DNA of 64,000 bases from Kiloniella majae. Lineage in GTDB: Bacteria; Pseudomonadota; Alphaproteobacteria; Kiloniellales; Kiloniellaceae. The position numbers were made by a program, and so were the translations under genes. The stretch spans positions 1,116,001-1,180,000 of the forward strand of contig NZ_MTSZ01000001.1 of NCBI RefSeq assembly GCF_002118315.1, given 5' to 3'. Below are positions 33,458-43,518 of this stretch, in pieces. The first letter of the stretch is position 1. The number at the start of each line of letters is the position of its first letter. The notes beneath the pieces were generated by a model. That model searched no databases. It was not told the origin of the DNA and saw only the letters and a program-made list of their open reading frames with translations.

Positions 33458-36400
33458 ATGCCAAAAAGAACAGACATCAAATCCATCATGATCATCGGCG
33501 CGGGGCCGATCATTATCGGTCAGGCTTGTGAGTTTGACTATTCCGGTGCACAGGCCTGTAAAGCGCTTCGCGAAGAAGGGTACCGGGTTATCCTGGTAAA
33601 CTCGAACCCGGCAACGATTATGACAGATCCGGGGCTTGCTGATGCAACCTACGTCGAGCCAATCACGCCGGAAGTTGTTGAGAAGATCATTGAAAAAGAA
33701 AAGCCCGATGCGCTTCTTCCAACAATGGGGGGCCAGACGGCCCTGAACACAGGTCTTGCTCTGGAACGTTCGGGCGCTTTGCACAAGCATGGTGTTGAAA
33801 TGATCGGCGCTAAAGCTGATGTCATTGAAAAAGCCGAAGATCGCTTGCTGTTCAGAACAGCCATGGAAAAGATTGGTCTTAAGTCTCCACGCTCAAGCGT
33901 TGTTCACTCTTACGAAGAAGCTCTGGAAGCTCTCGAAACTGTTGGCATTCCCGCGATCATCCGCCCCTCTTTCACTCTTGGCGGTACAGGCGGTGGTATC
34001 GCTTACAACCCGGAAGAGTTTGAAGAGATTGTCAAAAGCGGCCTGAAAGCCTCACCAACAACAGAAGTACTGGTTGAACAGTCTGTTTTGGGTTGGAAAG
34101 AGTATGAGATGGAAGTTGTTCGCGACAGCGCTGACAACTGCATCATCATCTGTTCCATCGAAAACATCGACCCCATGGGTATTCATACCGGTGATTCAGT
34201 TACGGTTGCCCCTGCCCTGACACTGACAGATAAAGAATATCAGATCCTCAGAGATGCCTCTATCGACTGCCTGCGTGAAATTGGTGTCGACACAGGTGGA
34301 TCAAACGTACAGTTCGGTCTGAACCCGGAAAACGGAGAGCTCGTGGTCATCGAAATGAACCCGCGTGTATCCCGTTCATCTGCACTGGCATCCAAAGCAA
34401 CGGGCTTCCCGATTGCCAAGATCGCGGCAAAGCTTGCGGTTGGTTACACACTGGACGAACTCAAGAACGATATCACCAAGGTCACACCAGCATCTTTTGA
34501 GCCGACAATTGACTATGTCGTCACCAAGATCCCGCGCTTTACCTTCGAGAAATTTCCAGGTGCAGAAGACTATCTGACCACTGCGATGAAATCTGTGGGT
34601 GAAGCAATGTCCATCGGACGGTGCTTTGCTGAATCAGTTCAAAAAGCGCTGCGGTCCATGGAAACTGGCCTGACTGGATTTAACGAAGTTGATATCCCTG
34701 GCGCCGTTGATACAGACGGCAATGTAGATAAAGATACCGTTCGGTCCTTCCTGTCGAAGCCAACAAAAGACAGAATGCTGACTATTGCTCAGGCATTGCG
34801 TCATGGCTTGACTGTTGAAGAAATTTTTGTCGTTACAAAATTTGATCCGTGGTTTGTGCGCCAGATCGAAGACATTGTCCTGATGGAAAATGACATTCGT
34901 GAAAACGGCCTGCCAAAAGATCGTCAATCCTTCCTGACCCTCAAGAAAATGGGCTTTGCGGACGCACGTCTTGCAGAGCTAACCAATCAGGACGAAAGCG
35001 ACGTCACCAAGCACCGGCACAGCTTGAACGTCACCCCAGTATTTAAACGGATTGATACTTGCGCAGGCGAGTTCCCGTCCACTACGCCTTACATGTATTC
35101 ATGTTACGAAGGCGACGGAGTTAATCCGGCGGAATGTGAATCAGACCCGACTGACCGTGAAAAAATTATGATCCTTGGCGGTGGCCCAAACCGTATTGGT
35201 CAGGGCATCGAGTTTGATTACTGTTGTGTCCATGCGGCCTACGCCCTTAGCGATGCAGGTTACGAGACCATTATGGTCAACTGTAACCCGGAAACAGTTT
35301 CCACCGATTACGATACGTCGGACCGTCTCTATTTCGAACCTCTTACAGGTGAAGACGTTATCGAGATCGCCCGCAAGGAACAAAGCAACGGCACCCTCAA
35401 GGGTGTGATTGTACAGTTTGGGGGGCAAACGCCTCTTAAATTGTCACAGGCTCTCGAAGATGCGGGCATTCCAATCCTTGGAACATCTCCGGATGCCATT
35501 GATCTAGCCGAAGATCGCGAACGCTTCCAGAAGCTCTTGCAGGAACTTGACTTGCGTCAGCCGATCAACGGTACAGCAACGACCAAAGAAGAAGCTTTCG
35601 CCGTTGCAGAACGTATTGGTTTCCCGGTTGTTATCCGCCCGTCTTATGTTCTTGGTGGCCGAGCCATGGAGATCATTCACGAAACCAGCCAGCTGGAACG
35701 TTATATCAACACTGCTGTGCAGGTATCCGGAAAAAACCCTGTCCTACTTGATGGCTACCTGCAGGACGCAATTGAAGTCGATGTTGATGCGATCTGTGAT
35801 GGCAAAGATGTCTTTGTTGCCGGGATCATGGAACATATTGAGGAAGCTGGTATTCACTCTGGTGACTCAGCCTGCTCCCTGCCACCCTACAGCCTGTCTG
35901 AAAGCATTATTACCGAGATCAATGAACAAGCCCATAAACTGGCGCTTGCTCTCAATGTTGTTGGCCTGATGAATGTTCAATTCGCGGTCAAAGATGATGT
36001 TGTGTACATTCTCGAAGTAAATCCACGGGCCAGCCGGACAGTTCCATTTGTTGCGAAAGCAACCGGAAATGCCGTTGCCAAAATTGCTTCCCGTGTCATG
36101 GCTGGTGAAAAGCTTGCCGACATTGATCTGATCACAGAGCGTGGTGAACATATTGCCATCAAGGAAGCTGTCTTCCCCTTCAACCGTTTCCCGGGTGTTG
36201 ATGTCATGCTTGGCCCTGAAATGCGGTCAACCGGTGAAGTTATGGGTCTGGATACATCCTTTGGCCGCGCTTTCCTCAAAGCACAGATGGCCGTTGGCAT
36301 TGACCTTCCTGATGAAGGAACAGTCTTCATCTCCGTGAAAGACCGTGACAAAAAAGTTATGGAAGATCTCGCCAAGGATCTCTTGGATATGGGTTACAAA

Positions 36401-36718
36401 ATTGTCGCAACCAGCGGCACAGCAACCCATCTTCAGGAAAAAGGCTTCGAAGTTGAACGGGCGCTGAAAGTCCGCGAAGGTCGCCCGAACATTGCCGACA
36501 CCATTAAGTCTGGCAAAGTCCACCTGATCATCAATACAACCGAAGGTGCCAAGGCAATTGCGGACAGTTTTGATATCCGTCGCGGTGCTCTCGATAGCTC
36601 GGTTCCATACTTCACAACTGCCAATGGTGCCCGCGCCATGGTAGAGGCTTTGAAAGCAAAAAGAGAAGGCCTACTTGAAGTCGAGCCACTTCAGGCTTAT
36701 TTTAAATCTTCGTTCTAA
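33458..36718 (+). CDS. carB: Carbamoyl-phosphate synthase large subunit
   Basis: 1086 residues, the usual length. Two homologous ATP-grasp halves begin with [20 protein letters not shown] and [20 protein letters not shown]. Each half has the RPSFTLGG / [11 protein letters not shown]-binding strand. The C-terminal MGS-like allosteric domain has [11 protein letters not shown] and [13 protein letters not shown]. It makes carbamoyl phosphate from bicarbonate, ammonia and two ATP with CarA. Confidence 0.98.
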   Translation: MPKRTDIKSIMIIGAGPIIIGQACEFDYSGAQACKALREEGYRVILVNSNPATIMTDPGLADATYVEPITPEVVEKIIEKEKPDALLPTMGGQTALNTGLALERSGALHKHGVEMIGAKADVIEKAEDRLLFRTAMEKIGLKSPRSSVVHSYEEALEALETVGIPAIIRPSFTLGGTGGGIAYNPEEFEEIVKSGLKASPTTEVLVEQSVLGWKEYEMEVVRDSADNCIIICSIENIDPMGIHTGDSVTVAPALTLTDKEYQILRDASIDCLREIGVDTGGSNVQFGLNPENGELVVIEMNPRVSRSSALASKATGFPIAKIAAKLAVGYTLDELKNDITKVTPASFEPTIDYVVTKIPRFTFEKFPGAEDYLTTAMKSVGEAMSIGRCFAESVQKALRSMETGLTGFNEVDIPGAVDTDGNVDKDTVRSFLSKPTKDRMLTIAQALRHGLTVEEIFVVTKFDPWFVRQIEDIVLMENDIRENGLPKDRQSFLTLKKMGFADARLAELTNQDESDVTKHRHSLNVTPVFKRIDTCAGEFPSTTPYMYSCYEGDGVNPAECESDPTDREKIMILGGGPNRIGQGIEFDYCCVHAAYALSDAGYETIMVNCNPETVSTDYDTSDRLYFEPLTGEDVIEIARKEQSNGTLKGVIVQFGGQTPLKLSQALEDAGIPILGTSPDAIDLAEDRERFQKLLQELDLRQPINGTATTKEEAFAVAERIGFPVVIRPSYVLGGRAMEIIHETSQLERYINTAVQVSGKNPVLLDGYLQDAIEVDVDAICDGKDVFVAGIMEHIEEAGIHSGDSACSLPPYSLSESIITEINEQAHKLALALNVVGLMNVQFAVKDDVVYILEVNPRASRTVPFVAKATGNAVAKIASRVMAGEKLADIDLITERGEHIAIKEAVFPFNRFPGVDVMLGPEMRSTGEVMGLDTSFGRAFLKAQMAVGIDLPDEGTVFISVKDRDKKVMEDLAKDLLDMGYKIVATSGTATHLQEKGFEVERALKVREGRPNIADTIKSGKVHLIINTTEGAKAIADSFDIRRGALDSSVPYFTTANGARAMVEALKAKREGLLEVEPLQAYFKSSF

Positions 36719-36727
36719 TTTAAGTGG

Positions 36728-36776
36728 CTCCCGATTCTGCCCTAAAATGGTGGTGGAATCGGGAGTAACTGTTTTT
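36728..36776 (+). terminator. Terminator-like hairpin after carB
   Basis: CTCCCGATTC (36728-36737) and GAATCGGGAG (36756-36765) form a perfect 10-bp stem; TTTTT follows after six bases. It lies between carB and greA. Confidence 0.7.
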
Positions 36777-36796
36777 ATAAACGCCTGGAAAAGCGA

Positions 36797-37273
36797 ATGA
36801 GTGAAAAGTTCCCTATGACCAAGGAGGGCCTTGCCCGCCTTGAAGAAGAGCTCCGTAACCTGAAAGTTGTCGAGCGTCCGGCAGTGATTCGCGCAATCGC
36901 TGAAGCACGCGAGCACGGCGATCTGTCAGAGAACGCCGAGTACCACGCCGCCCGAGAAAAGCAGAGCTTTATTGAGGGCCGAGTTCTTGAGCTTGAAGCA
37001 CGGATCTCGCGCGCAGAGGTAATCGATGTTGCAGCAATGAGTGGTTCGACCGTGAAATTCGGTGCAACCATCACCATTGCCGACGAAGACACCGACGAAG
37101 AATCCACCTATCAACTGGTTGGCGATCTGGAAGCAGATGTCAAAGCTGGCCGCATTGCCATTACATCGCCTATGGCGCGCGCAATGATTGGTAAAGAAGA
37201 AGGTGATTCAGTTGAAGTCAGAACACCAGCTGGTGAAAAGGGCTATGAAATCGTCAAGATTGAATATATTTAA
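36797..37273 (+). CDS. greA: Transcription elongation factor GreA
   Basis: 158 residues. The N-terminal coiled coil carries the acidic tip residues in [11 protein letters not shown] and [14 protein letters not shown]; the C-terminal FKBP-like domain has [16 protein letters not shown] and [17 protein letters not shown]. It rescues backtracked RNA polymerase by stimulating transcript cleavage. Its place after carB is conserved in related bacteria. Its own terminator follows. Confidence 0.97.
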   Translation: MSEKFPMTKEGLARLEEELRNLKVVERPAVIRAIAEAREHGDLSENAEYHAAREKQSFIEGRVLELEARISRAEVIDVAAMSGSTVKFGATITIADEDTDEESTYQLVGDLEADVKAGRIAITSPMARAMIGKEEGDSVEVRTPAGEKGYEIVKIEYI

Positions 37274-37296
37274 GCCACAATTTCTTGGCTAAGTTA

Positions 37297-37332
37297 ATAC
37301 CCGGTACTCCTTTGAGATACCGGGTATTTTTT
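37297..37332 (+). terminator. Intrinsic terminator after greA
   Basis: AATACCCGGTA / TACCGGGTATT stem with a TTTTTT run. Confidence 0.92.
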
Positions 37333-37364
37333 ATGTATAACCGAATCTAACGGAACTCGCCTCT

Positions 37365-37928
37365 ATGCTACTTCACAAAGAATTCTATTACATTCGCCAC
37401 GGACAAACCGACTGGAACGCCAAGGGCTTGATGCAGGGATTTACCGACATCCCCCTGAACGAGACCGGACGAAAACAGGCTTGCGAAGCAGCAGAATCCA
37501 TCAAGCACGTTAAAATCGAAACCATCTGCGCAAGCCCGCTAGGCCGCGCCCTCGAAACCGCCCAAATTCTCAATCAGGTTCTCAATTGTGAAATTGTCGT
37601 TATTGATGAGCTTAAAGAAGCAGGCTTTGGGAAACAGGAAGGGCTTGTCGACGACGGATGGTTCGAAGCCTGGAAAGACGGCGAATTTACCCCTGATGGG
37701 GCAGAGACAAGACTTGAGTTTATTGAGCGCGCAACAAATGCCGTCAACAAGGCGATTAATCGCCCAGGCCCTGTTTTAATCGCAGCCCACGGTGGCCTTT
37801 ACGGGGCTATAAAACATCATTTCGATTTACCGGATTACCAACCACTCCCTAACTGCGCCCTCTGTCATCACACACCGCCGAATGCAGAAAATTCTCTTTG
37901 GCAGAGAAAATTTGTAAATTCAGTGTAG
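37365..37928 (+). CDS. Histidine phosphatase family protein
   Basis: 187 residues. The catalytic RHG is in YYIRHGQTDWNAKG at about residues 10-13; the second His is in LIAAHGGLYGAI near residue 145 and a Glu is in KEAGFGKQEG. Related to phosphoglycerate-mutase-like and cobalamin-type phosphatases; the substrate cannot be assigned. Convergent with the next gene, 7 bases apart. Confidence 0.9.
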   Translation: MLLHKEFYYIRHGQTDWNAKGLMQGFTDIPLNETGRKQACEAAESIKHVKIETICASPLGRALETAQILNQVLNCEIVVIDELKEAGFGKQEGLVDDGWFEAWKDGEFTPDGAETRLEFIERATNAVNKAINRPGPVLIAAHGGLYGAIKHHFDLPDYQPLPNCALCHHTPPNAENSLWQRKFVNSV

Positions 37929-37935
37929 AAGTCGC

Positions 37936-38592
37936 TTATTCAAAAAAACGCACTGTTTGATAAAAGAAAGATTGAGAAAGCTCACTATTAAGGGATGCGC
38001 TGTGAATTCTCATGATAGATCCGCCTTGCTCTTGCCCATAGGTATAAAAACTATCCATCAAACTTGCTTTATAAGCCAACCATTTTGTCTTTGCCTCTGA
38101 AAGCTGTGTAAACACTGTTTCTGAGGCACTTTGTGAAAGCTCATCAAAAAGGTAATCACTCTCACCATTCCAGCGTTCAGCGCTTTGATGAAAACATCCC
38201 GCAATATCTAAAGTTGTCATTGCGGTTTCAAGACAAGCTTTCTCTAGCAGCTCAATCGGATTATCTTCTGGGACAAAGACAACTTTGAAAAGCTCAGCAT
38301 CAGACTTGCGCCGGACGCCGATACCATTACCAGCATCGATAACCAGCTCGAACTTTTCACCCCTATCCCATTTCTCAATTTGTTCAAACGAGATAAACCG
38401 ATAATAAAAGGCCGCTTCCAGCTCCTTGCCTGCCTCTGTCTGGAAATACACATAGCCCGGATCATGGAACTCTTTATAAACCAGCTCTTCAAGGATCAGT
38501 GTTTGTGACGCCTCCTCGGCCCCTGCATTAGAAGCCGTAAAAGCGAAAAGGAAAGAGAGAACCAATAAAAAACACCTATACCATCTTTTCAT
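37936..38592 (-). CDS. Secreted protein with LprI/DUF1311-like C-terminal domain
   Basis: 218 residues. A Sec signal peptide (CFLLVLSFLFAFTASNAGA) covers the first 25. Residues about 115-215 resemble LprI/DUF1311: CLETAMTTLDIAGCFHQSAERWN, then LSEAKTKWLAYKASLMDSFYTYG and GGSIMRIHSASL. The two Cys of the first motif are kept but the later Cys of the family are not. Family members are periplasmic and include lysozyme inhibitors, but the role here is open. Confidence 0.7.
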   Translation of the reverse strand: MKRWYRCFLLVLSFLFAFTASNAGAEEASQTLILEELVYKEFHDPGYVYFQTEAGKELEAAFYYRFISFEQIEKWDRGEKFELVIDAGNGIGVRRKSDAELFKVVFVPEDNPIELLEKACLETAMTTLDIAGCFHQSAERWNGESDYLFDELSQSASETVFTQLSEAKTKWLAYKASLMDSFYTYGQEQGGSIMRIHSASLNSELSQSFFYQTVRFFE

Positions 38593-38620
38593 ATTCGCAC
38601 TCTCTCCTTTTTAGTACGAC

Positions 38621-40720
38621 TTACAGATCAAATACTTTCAATAAGAAAGCATCCATCAGGGCCACTTCTTTCAAACGTTCAAAGCGTCCGGAAGCACCGC
38701 CGTGACCTGCGGACATATTGGTTTTGAAGATCAGATAATTACTATCCGTTTTTAGCTCGCGCAGGCGCGCAACCCATTTTGCAGGCTCCCAATAGGTAAC
38801 GCGGGGATCAGTCAGCCCGGCCGTTACCAGTATATTCGGATAGTCCTGTGCCGTCACATTATCAACAGGTGAATAGGACTTAATATAGTCATAAGCGTCT
38901 TTACTTGCGATCGGATTGCCCCATTCCGGCCATTCTGGCGGCGTCAACGGCAACGTTTCATCACACATGGTTGTCAGAACGTCCACGAAGGGAACATCCG
39001 CAACAATCGCTTTGAAGAGATCAGGACGCATATTTGAGATAACACCCATTAACATACCACCGGCACTTCCGCCGTGTGCTGCAATCTGCCCTGCAGATGT
39101 ATAGCCCTCAGCAATAAGATGCTCAGCCGCCGCGACAAAATCGATGAAGGTATTCTTCTTCTTGTCCATTTTACCATCGAGATACCAGCCATAGCCCTTA
39201 TCTGTACCGCCGCGAATATGAGCAATAGCATAGACAAAACCACGATCGACTAACGAAAAGCTGCTCCGCATAAATCCAGCAGGGATTGCATTCCCATAGG
39301 ATCCATAGCCGTAGAGCAACAAAGGAGCCTTGCCATCCAATATGGTATCTTTTTTGTATATCAGTGAGATCGGCACCAGTGCACCATCATGCGAAGGTGC
39401 CAATAGCCTCCGAACCGCATAATCATCCGGATTGTGCCCGCTTGGGATTTCGTCTTCCTTGCGCAGTGTCCGTTCACGGTTTTCCATATCGTAATCAAAC
39501 ACACGCGCGGGTGTTGATGGCGACGAATAGCTAAAACGCAGTGCCTTAGTATCGAACTCATATCCGCCGGACATGCCAAGGCTATAAGCCTCTTCATCAA
39601 AAGCGATCTCGTGCTCCTGACTGTCAGCAAAACGCGTTACAATAATTTTTGGCAGGCCCTCAACACGTTCCAGTCTTGCCATGAAATCTTTGAATACGAT
39701 CAAGCTCAGAATCAATACCCCCGGCTTATGAGCAACCAGGTCTTTCCAATTTTCTCGCTCTGCTTTGTTCAAAGACGTTTCACAGATCTTGAAATCCACC
39801 GCATCATTGGCATTGGTCAGAATGAGAAGACGACCCTCATGATCACTGACTTCATATTCAATACCCGGTTCACGGATGGATACGACAAGGGGTTGGGAAG
39901 CAGGATTGTGTGCCGGAATTAAGTGAACTTCAGATGTTTGATGATCGTGCGCCAGTATCTGAATAAATTTACCGGACTCGCTTTTCCCAATACCGACAAA
40001 AAAGCCAGGATCGCTTTCCTCGTAGACAAGTACATCAAGGCTTTCATCATCACCCAGATAATGCCGCAGTACTTTTGAAGGACGGTGATTATCATCCAGT
40101 ACCGTATAGAACAGCGTTTGATTATCTGCCGCCCACACCACAGAACCGGATGTACTGTCAATCACATCGTCCAGTTCTGCACCGGTCACTAAATCTCTAA
40201 TTCTCAGGATGTAATATTCAGAACCTTTTTCATCGACACTATAAGCGAGAAAACGATGATCAGGACTGTGAGTACAGCTTGCGATCTGGAAAAAGTCTTT
40301 ACCTTCTGCCTTTTGATTTCCATCGAGAAGAACCTCTTCGTCTCCTTGGTTATCTCGTGGTTTACGACAGAAGATCGGGTGCTGTTGCCCTTCTTCATAA
40401 CGGACATAATACAGCCAAGGGCCGTCCGGCGATGGTACCGAAGAATCATCTTCCTTAATCCGCCCCTTCAGCTCCTCAAACAAGAGCTTTTGCAGATCTT
40501 CCGTATCTGCCATAACGGCCTTACAGTATCCGTTTTCCTGCTCAAGATAGTCCCGAATATCCGGCGCTAATTTATCCGGTTGCCGCATGACTTCCTGCCA
40601 GTTATCTGCCCGCAACCATGCATAGGGATCTTCGCGTCGATCACCATGTAACTCATGCACACAACTTTTTTGCTGTGCTTTGGGGGCAAAGGTATTTTCA
40701 GATACAGGACTGCGGCTCAT
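38621..40720 (-). CDS. ptrB: Oligopeptidase B (S9 family)
   Basis: 699 residues. The N-terminal seven-bladed propeller is followed by the alpha/beta hydrolase domain with catalytic Ser in IAAHGGSAGGMLMG (about residue 550), Asp in VTAGLTDPRV and His in SAGHGGASGRF. The acidic patches that give trypsin-like preference for Arg/Lys in oligopeptidase B are in the expected region. Cytoplasmic cleavage of short peptides after basic residues. Starts MSRSPVSENTF. Confidence 0.95.
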   Translation of the reverse strand: MSRSPVSENTFAPKAQQKSCVHELHGDRREDPYAWLRADNWQEVMRQPDKLAPDIRDYLEQENGYCKAVMADTEDLQKLLFEELKGRIKEDDSSVPSPDGPWLYYVRYEEGQQHPIFCRKPRDNQGDEEVLLDGNQKAEGKDFFQIASCTHSPDHRFLAYSVDEKGSEYYILRIRDLVTGAELDDVIDSTSGSVVWAADNQTLFYTVLDDNHRPSKVLRHYLGDDESLDVLVYEESDPGFFVGIGKSESGKFIQILAHDHQTSEVHLIPAHNPASQPLVVSIREPGIEYEVSDHEGRLLILTNANDAVDFKICETSLNKAERENWKDLVAHKPGVLILSLIVFKDFMARLERVEGLPKIIVTRFADSQEHEIAFDEEAYSLGMSGGYEFDTKALRFSYSSPSTPARVFDYDMENRERTLRKEDEIPSGHNPDDYAVRRLLAPSHDGALVPISLIYKKDTILDGKAPLLLYGYGSYGNAIPAGFMRSSFSLVDRGFVYAIAHIRGGTDKGYGWYLDGKMDKKKNTFIDFVAAAEHLIAEGYTSAGQIAAHGGSAGGMLMGVISNMRPDLFKAIVADVPFVDVLTTMCDETLPLTPPEWPEWGNPIASKDAYDYIKSYSPVDNVTAQDYPNILVTAGLTDPRVTYWEPAKWVARLRELKTDSNYLIFKTNMSAGHGGASGRFERLKEVALMDAFLLKVFDL

Positions 40721-40846
40721 CTTGGTTCCATCTGGTCATAAAAAAGTTCTGGTACAGAAGCATTAAATGGTTACATCATATTAGGAAACAAGAAATGACA
40801 GGAAATTGTATCTGATCACATCACATACAAAAGGCAGAGTTATTCC

Positions 40847-41023
40847 ATGAACAATGTTATCAATCTAAAGCAAGCTCGCAAGAACAAGGCCCGGAAAGAA
40901 AAATCCGCAAAGGCTGCTGATAACCGTGTTGAGTTTGGCCGAACAAAAGTTGAAAAAGAAATTTCCAAAGCGCAAAAAGAGCGTCAGACAAAAATTCTCG
41001 ACGACCATAAACTTGATTCTTAA
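40847..41023 (+). CDS. DUF4169-family small basic protein
   Basis: 58 residues, missing from long-ORF calling because of its size. The start MNNVINLKQARKNKARKEK and the middle NRVEFGRTKVEKE are diagnostic for DUF4169. It is rich in Lys, Arg and Ala and predicted to be one long helix. Function unknown. A GGCAGAG ribosome site precedes the ATG. Confidence 0.85.
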   Translation: MNNVINLKQARKNKARKEKSAKAADNRVEFGRTKVEKEISKAQKERQTKILDDHKLDS

Positions 41024-41090
41024 ATCATTCTCTCACTCAACTCATAAACTGGCTTCTGACATTTTTTAATACATTTCATAAAAAATGCCC

Positions 41091-41121
41091 TTGACCTAGA
41101 GCGCACTCCAGCATTTACGAT
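41091..41121 (+). promoter_or_regulatory. MerR-type promoter/operator, 19-bp spacer
   Basis: TTGACC (41091-41096) and TACGAT (41116-41121) are 19 bases apart, the long spacing typical of MerR-controlled promoters. The spacer contains an imperfect palindrome around AGAGCGCACTCC, as in AdhR/SoxR-like sites. Confidence 0.7.
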
Positions 41122-41224
41122 CTGATTTATCCGCTTTCAAAGTATAGAAGAACATACATGTAGTTCTGAAAAGCTAAAGGAAGTGGACACCTCTACTCAC
41201 GACAAAACGAGCGTAGGAAAAATT

Positions 41225-41647
41225 ATGTATATCGGCGAGCTTTCAACCCAGAGCGGTCTCTCCATAGATACTCTTCGTTACTATGAAAAAATCGGTCTGA
41301 TCCCAGATCCGACACGAGATCAAGGAGGCCGACGTGTTTATCAGGAATCAATTAAGGACTGGATTGCCTTCCTAAAGAAGCTCCGTGCCACCGGAATGGG
41401 GGTTAAAGACATGGCCCGATACGCTGCTTTACGAGAAATGGGGCCTGAAACAGCAAATCAACGCCGCAAGATGCTCGAAGACAGACGGGATATTGTGAGC
41501 GCAAAAATAGACGAGCTTTCAGATTGTCTGAATTTATTAAATTACAAAATTGACCTCTACGAAGAAATGGAACGTGACGGTCTGAAAACAAGCTCTCCTC
41601 TGGAAGCTAAAGTTCAGACCAAAGGCTTATTAAAAAAGGAAAATTAA
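41225..41647 (+). CDS. MerR-family transcriptional regulator
   Basis: About 140 residues. The N-terminal winged helix is YIGELSTQSGLSIDTLRYYEKIGLIP, followed by GGRRVYQES and a C-terminal dimerisation coil. No metal-binding Cys cluster is visible in the C-terminus, so it belongs to the AdhR/YfmP type that responds to aldehydes or other stress. The ATG at 41225 has AGGAAA upstream; a GTG at 41183 would add 14 residues. The carboxymuconolactone-type protein starts 3 bases after its stop. Confidence 0.9.
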   Translation: MYIGELSTQSGLSIDTLRYYEKIGLIPDPTRDQGGRRVYQESIKDWIAFLKKLRATGMGVKDMARYAALREMGPETANQRRKMLEDRRDIVSAKIDELSDCLNLLNYKIDLYEEMERDGLKTSSPLEAKVQTKGLLKKEN

Positions 41648-41650
41648 AAA

Positions 41651-42037
41651 ATGGATAAATCCGCATTACAAAAAGGGCGTGATTATGCAGCACAAAACCT
41701 CGCCCCAAATCTCGAAGAAATTTTAGGCGAACGATACGACGGGCTAGTCCCGGATATGTCAGAAAGCCTTATTGAATGGGCCTACGGGCGCCATTACTGC
41801 CGCGAGGGCCTTGATGCAAAAACCAGACAGCTTTGCACCATCGCGGCGCTAACGGTCTTAGGCGGGCATACAGCCCCCCAGCTTAAAATTAATATTGAGC
41901 ATTCCCTCAGAAGCGGGGCCAGTAAAAAAGAAATCGCTGAAACGATCTGGCAGATGGCCGTATATGGCGGGTTACCTGCTGCTATTAATGGATTAAATAC
42001 AGCGAAAGAAGTTTTCGAAGCTCAAGAGACACAATAA
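41651..42037 (+). CDS. Carboxymuconolactone decarboxylase family protein
   Basis: 128 residues. LDAKTRQLCTIAALTVLGGHTAPQLKINIEHSLRSGASKKEIAETIWQ is the CMD core and YGGLPAAINGL the end motif. It lacks the AhpD-type CxxC, so peroxidase activity is unlikely; it is closer to PcaC/gamma-carboxymuconolactone decarboxylase-like proteins. No other aromatic-degradation gene is near. Cotranscribed with the MerR regulator, probably induced by its ligand. Confidence 0.9.
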   Translation: MDKSALQKGRDYAAQNLAPNLEEILGERYDGLVPDMSESLIEWAYGRHYCREGLDAKTRQLCTIAALTVLGGHTAPQLKINIEHSLRSGASKKEIAETIWQMAVYGGLPAAINGLNTAKEVFEAQETQ

Positions 42038-42066
42038 GTAACGATAAACAAGTATCATTCCGACAC

Positions 42067-42098
42067 AAAAAAAGCGCCATGAAAATTGGCGCTTTTTA
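42067..42098. terminator. Bidirectional terminator
   Basis: AAAAAAAGCGCC / GGCGCTTTTT stem, symmetric A and T runs. It lies between the convergent CMD and SleB-like genes and should serve both. Confidence 0.9.
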
Positions 42099-42120
42099 AC
42101 ATCTCGATTACAACGTTAAA

Positions 42121-42810
42121 TCACTTCACTTCAAGAGAAGCAACTTCGAGATCATCTGTTTTCTCACGATAGAAAATGTGCCGGCCAATTGTCGGCCCCT
42201 CATCAAAAGCAGTTCGCCATTTAGGGCTTACATAATCAGCGTGGTACCAAAGTGCACCTTCGCTTACATCGTTGGAAACACCCCAATATACATAGCGAGC
42301 AAGCTTTTGGGCTTCTTCCCAAGATGCCTGATCTTTAATTTCGTCCTTCTTGCCATCACACCACCAAGAGAATTGGCACTTGTTCAAGCGCGAAGATCCA
42401 CCTTGCTGAACCACACCACAAATAGTTGACGGAAATCTGTCGCTTGCCACACGGTTAAGTACAACATGCGCCACCGCGCGTTTACCACTTGTATTTTCAC
42501 TACGGGATTCAAAATAAATGTTCTGCGCCAGACACTCTAGTTCAGTGTCATAACTCGCCGGTGTTGGACGACGACGCTCTAGTTCAGGCAAGACAGCGTA
42601 ATCACGCGCCAGGGGCCTAACATCAACAGGGGAAATGAAATCATCTTCCGCCACTTGTACTGCTTGGGCATTTTGCTGCGCTTCAGGCGCAATTAGCCCT
42701 GCACTGATAACCAATGCAAACAAGAATGACGAAAAACCATACCAATGATTACGGAATTGGCCACGTAGCCGATACCCTATCCGTCTAATCTGTTGTAAAC
42801 CACGTCTCAT
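42121..42810 (-). CDS. SleB-like cell wall hydrolase (Hydrolase_2)
   Basis: 229 residues. One N-terminal transmembrane or signal-anchor helix (YGFSSFLFALVISAGLIAPEA). The domain at about 95-215 has CLAQNIYFESRSENTSGKRAVAHVVLNRV, with the likely catalytic Glu in YFESR, then FSWWCDG and GALWYHADYVSPKW. It is related to spore cortex lytic SleB, in Gram-negatives a peptidoglycan hydrolase of the periplasm. GAGG lies 7 bases before the ATG. Confidence 0.93.
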   Translation of the reverse strand: MRRGLQQIRRIGYRLRGQFRNHWYGFSSFLFALVISAGLIAPEAQQNAQAVQVAEDDFISPVDVRPLARDYAVLPELERRRPTPASYDTELECLAQNIYFESRSENTSGKRAVAHVVLNRVASDRFPSTICGVVQQGGSSRLNKCQFSWWCDGKKDEIKDQASWEEAQKLARYVYWGVSNDVSEGALWYHADYVSPKWRTAFDEGPTIGRHIFYREKTDDLEVASLEVK

Positions 42811-43518
42811 TTAAGTACCTCAGCTTATCACTTCAGCAGCTTCTTCAAGCCCGTGCCCACACAGCCTGTCTCATTGTGAGCGTACCCCGATATGGGGATG
42901 AATTGAAAACAAACAACCCTATGTCGCTTGTCACGCCCAAATCTTTACAAGAGATTAACATCAAGAGTCAAAGAAATATTTATCATGAATTAGAGACAAA
43001 AACGCCTAAAACTACTTACAATCCTCATGAATACATGAAATAAAAACATTAATTACTATAAAGAATTTAATTTTACTTTAAATAAAAAATATTCAGCCAT
43101 GCATCTTTCGCATGGTCCCTATGTTACCCAATGAAACACAGCTTTATTTATTGTGATAAAAATGAGACCGCAGAGAAAAATACTCTCCAGAAACATAAAC
43201 AATTGATAAAAAACACTATTTGAAAATAGTTTGTTTTTATATGAATTCTTTACGTTAACAATTTTTATTTAGAAAATGCCTCGTGATAAAATTGCAACAG
43301 GCAAAAAGCATTCGAAACGCTCTCTCGATATCACTTATTTTAATTAACCTTTTTACTTCAAGCGTTAACCATATTTACTACATAAAAATCTCTACGTTTA
43401 TATGGATTCACGCCAAATTCCCTCAGAAATGACACCAATTTGCGGCATCTACCTATAGATTTTCACCGTGACAAATGTTTAAGTGCCGTATCGCAAAAAC
43501 CTCGGGGAAGCCTGAAAA
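42811..43518. other. Long AT-rich intergenic stretch
   Basis: 708 bases without a convincing gene. From about 42950 to 43400 it is very AT-rich. The only notable structures are a small CCCC/GGGG hairpin near 42886 and an AT-rich palindrome ACTATTT-GA-AAATAGT at 43215-43230 followed by TTGTTTTT. The 5' part holds the SleB-like promoter and the 3' part presumably that of the AsmA-like gene. Confidence 0.6.

Noticed and set aside
43215-43238. AT-rich palindrome followed by T-run as a terminator
   Set aside because: The loop would be only two bases and the stem is all weak pairs; no upstream gene on that strand needs it.
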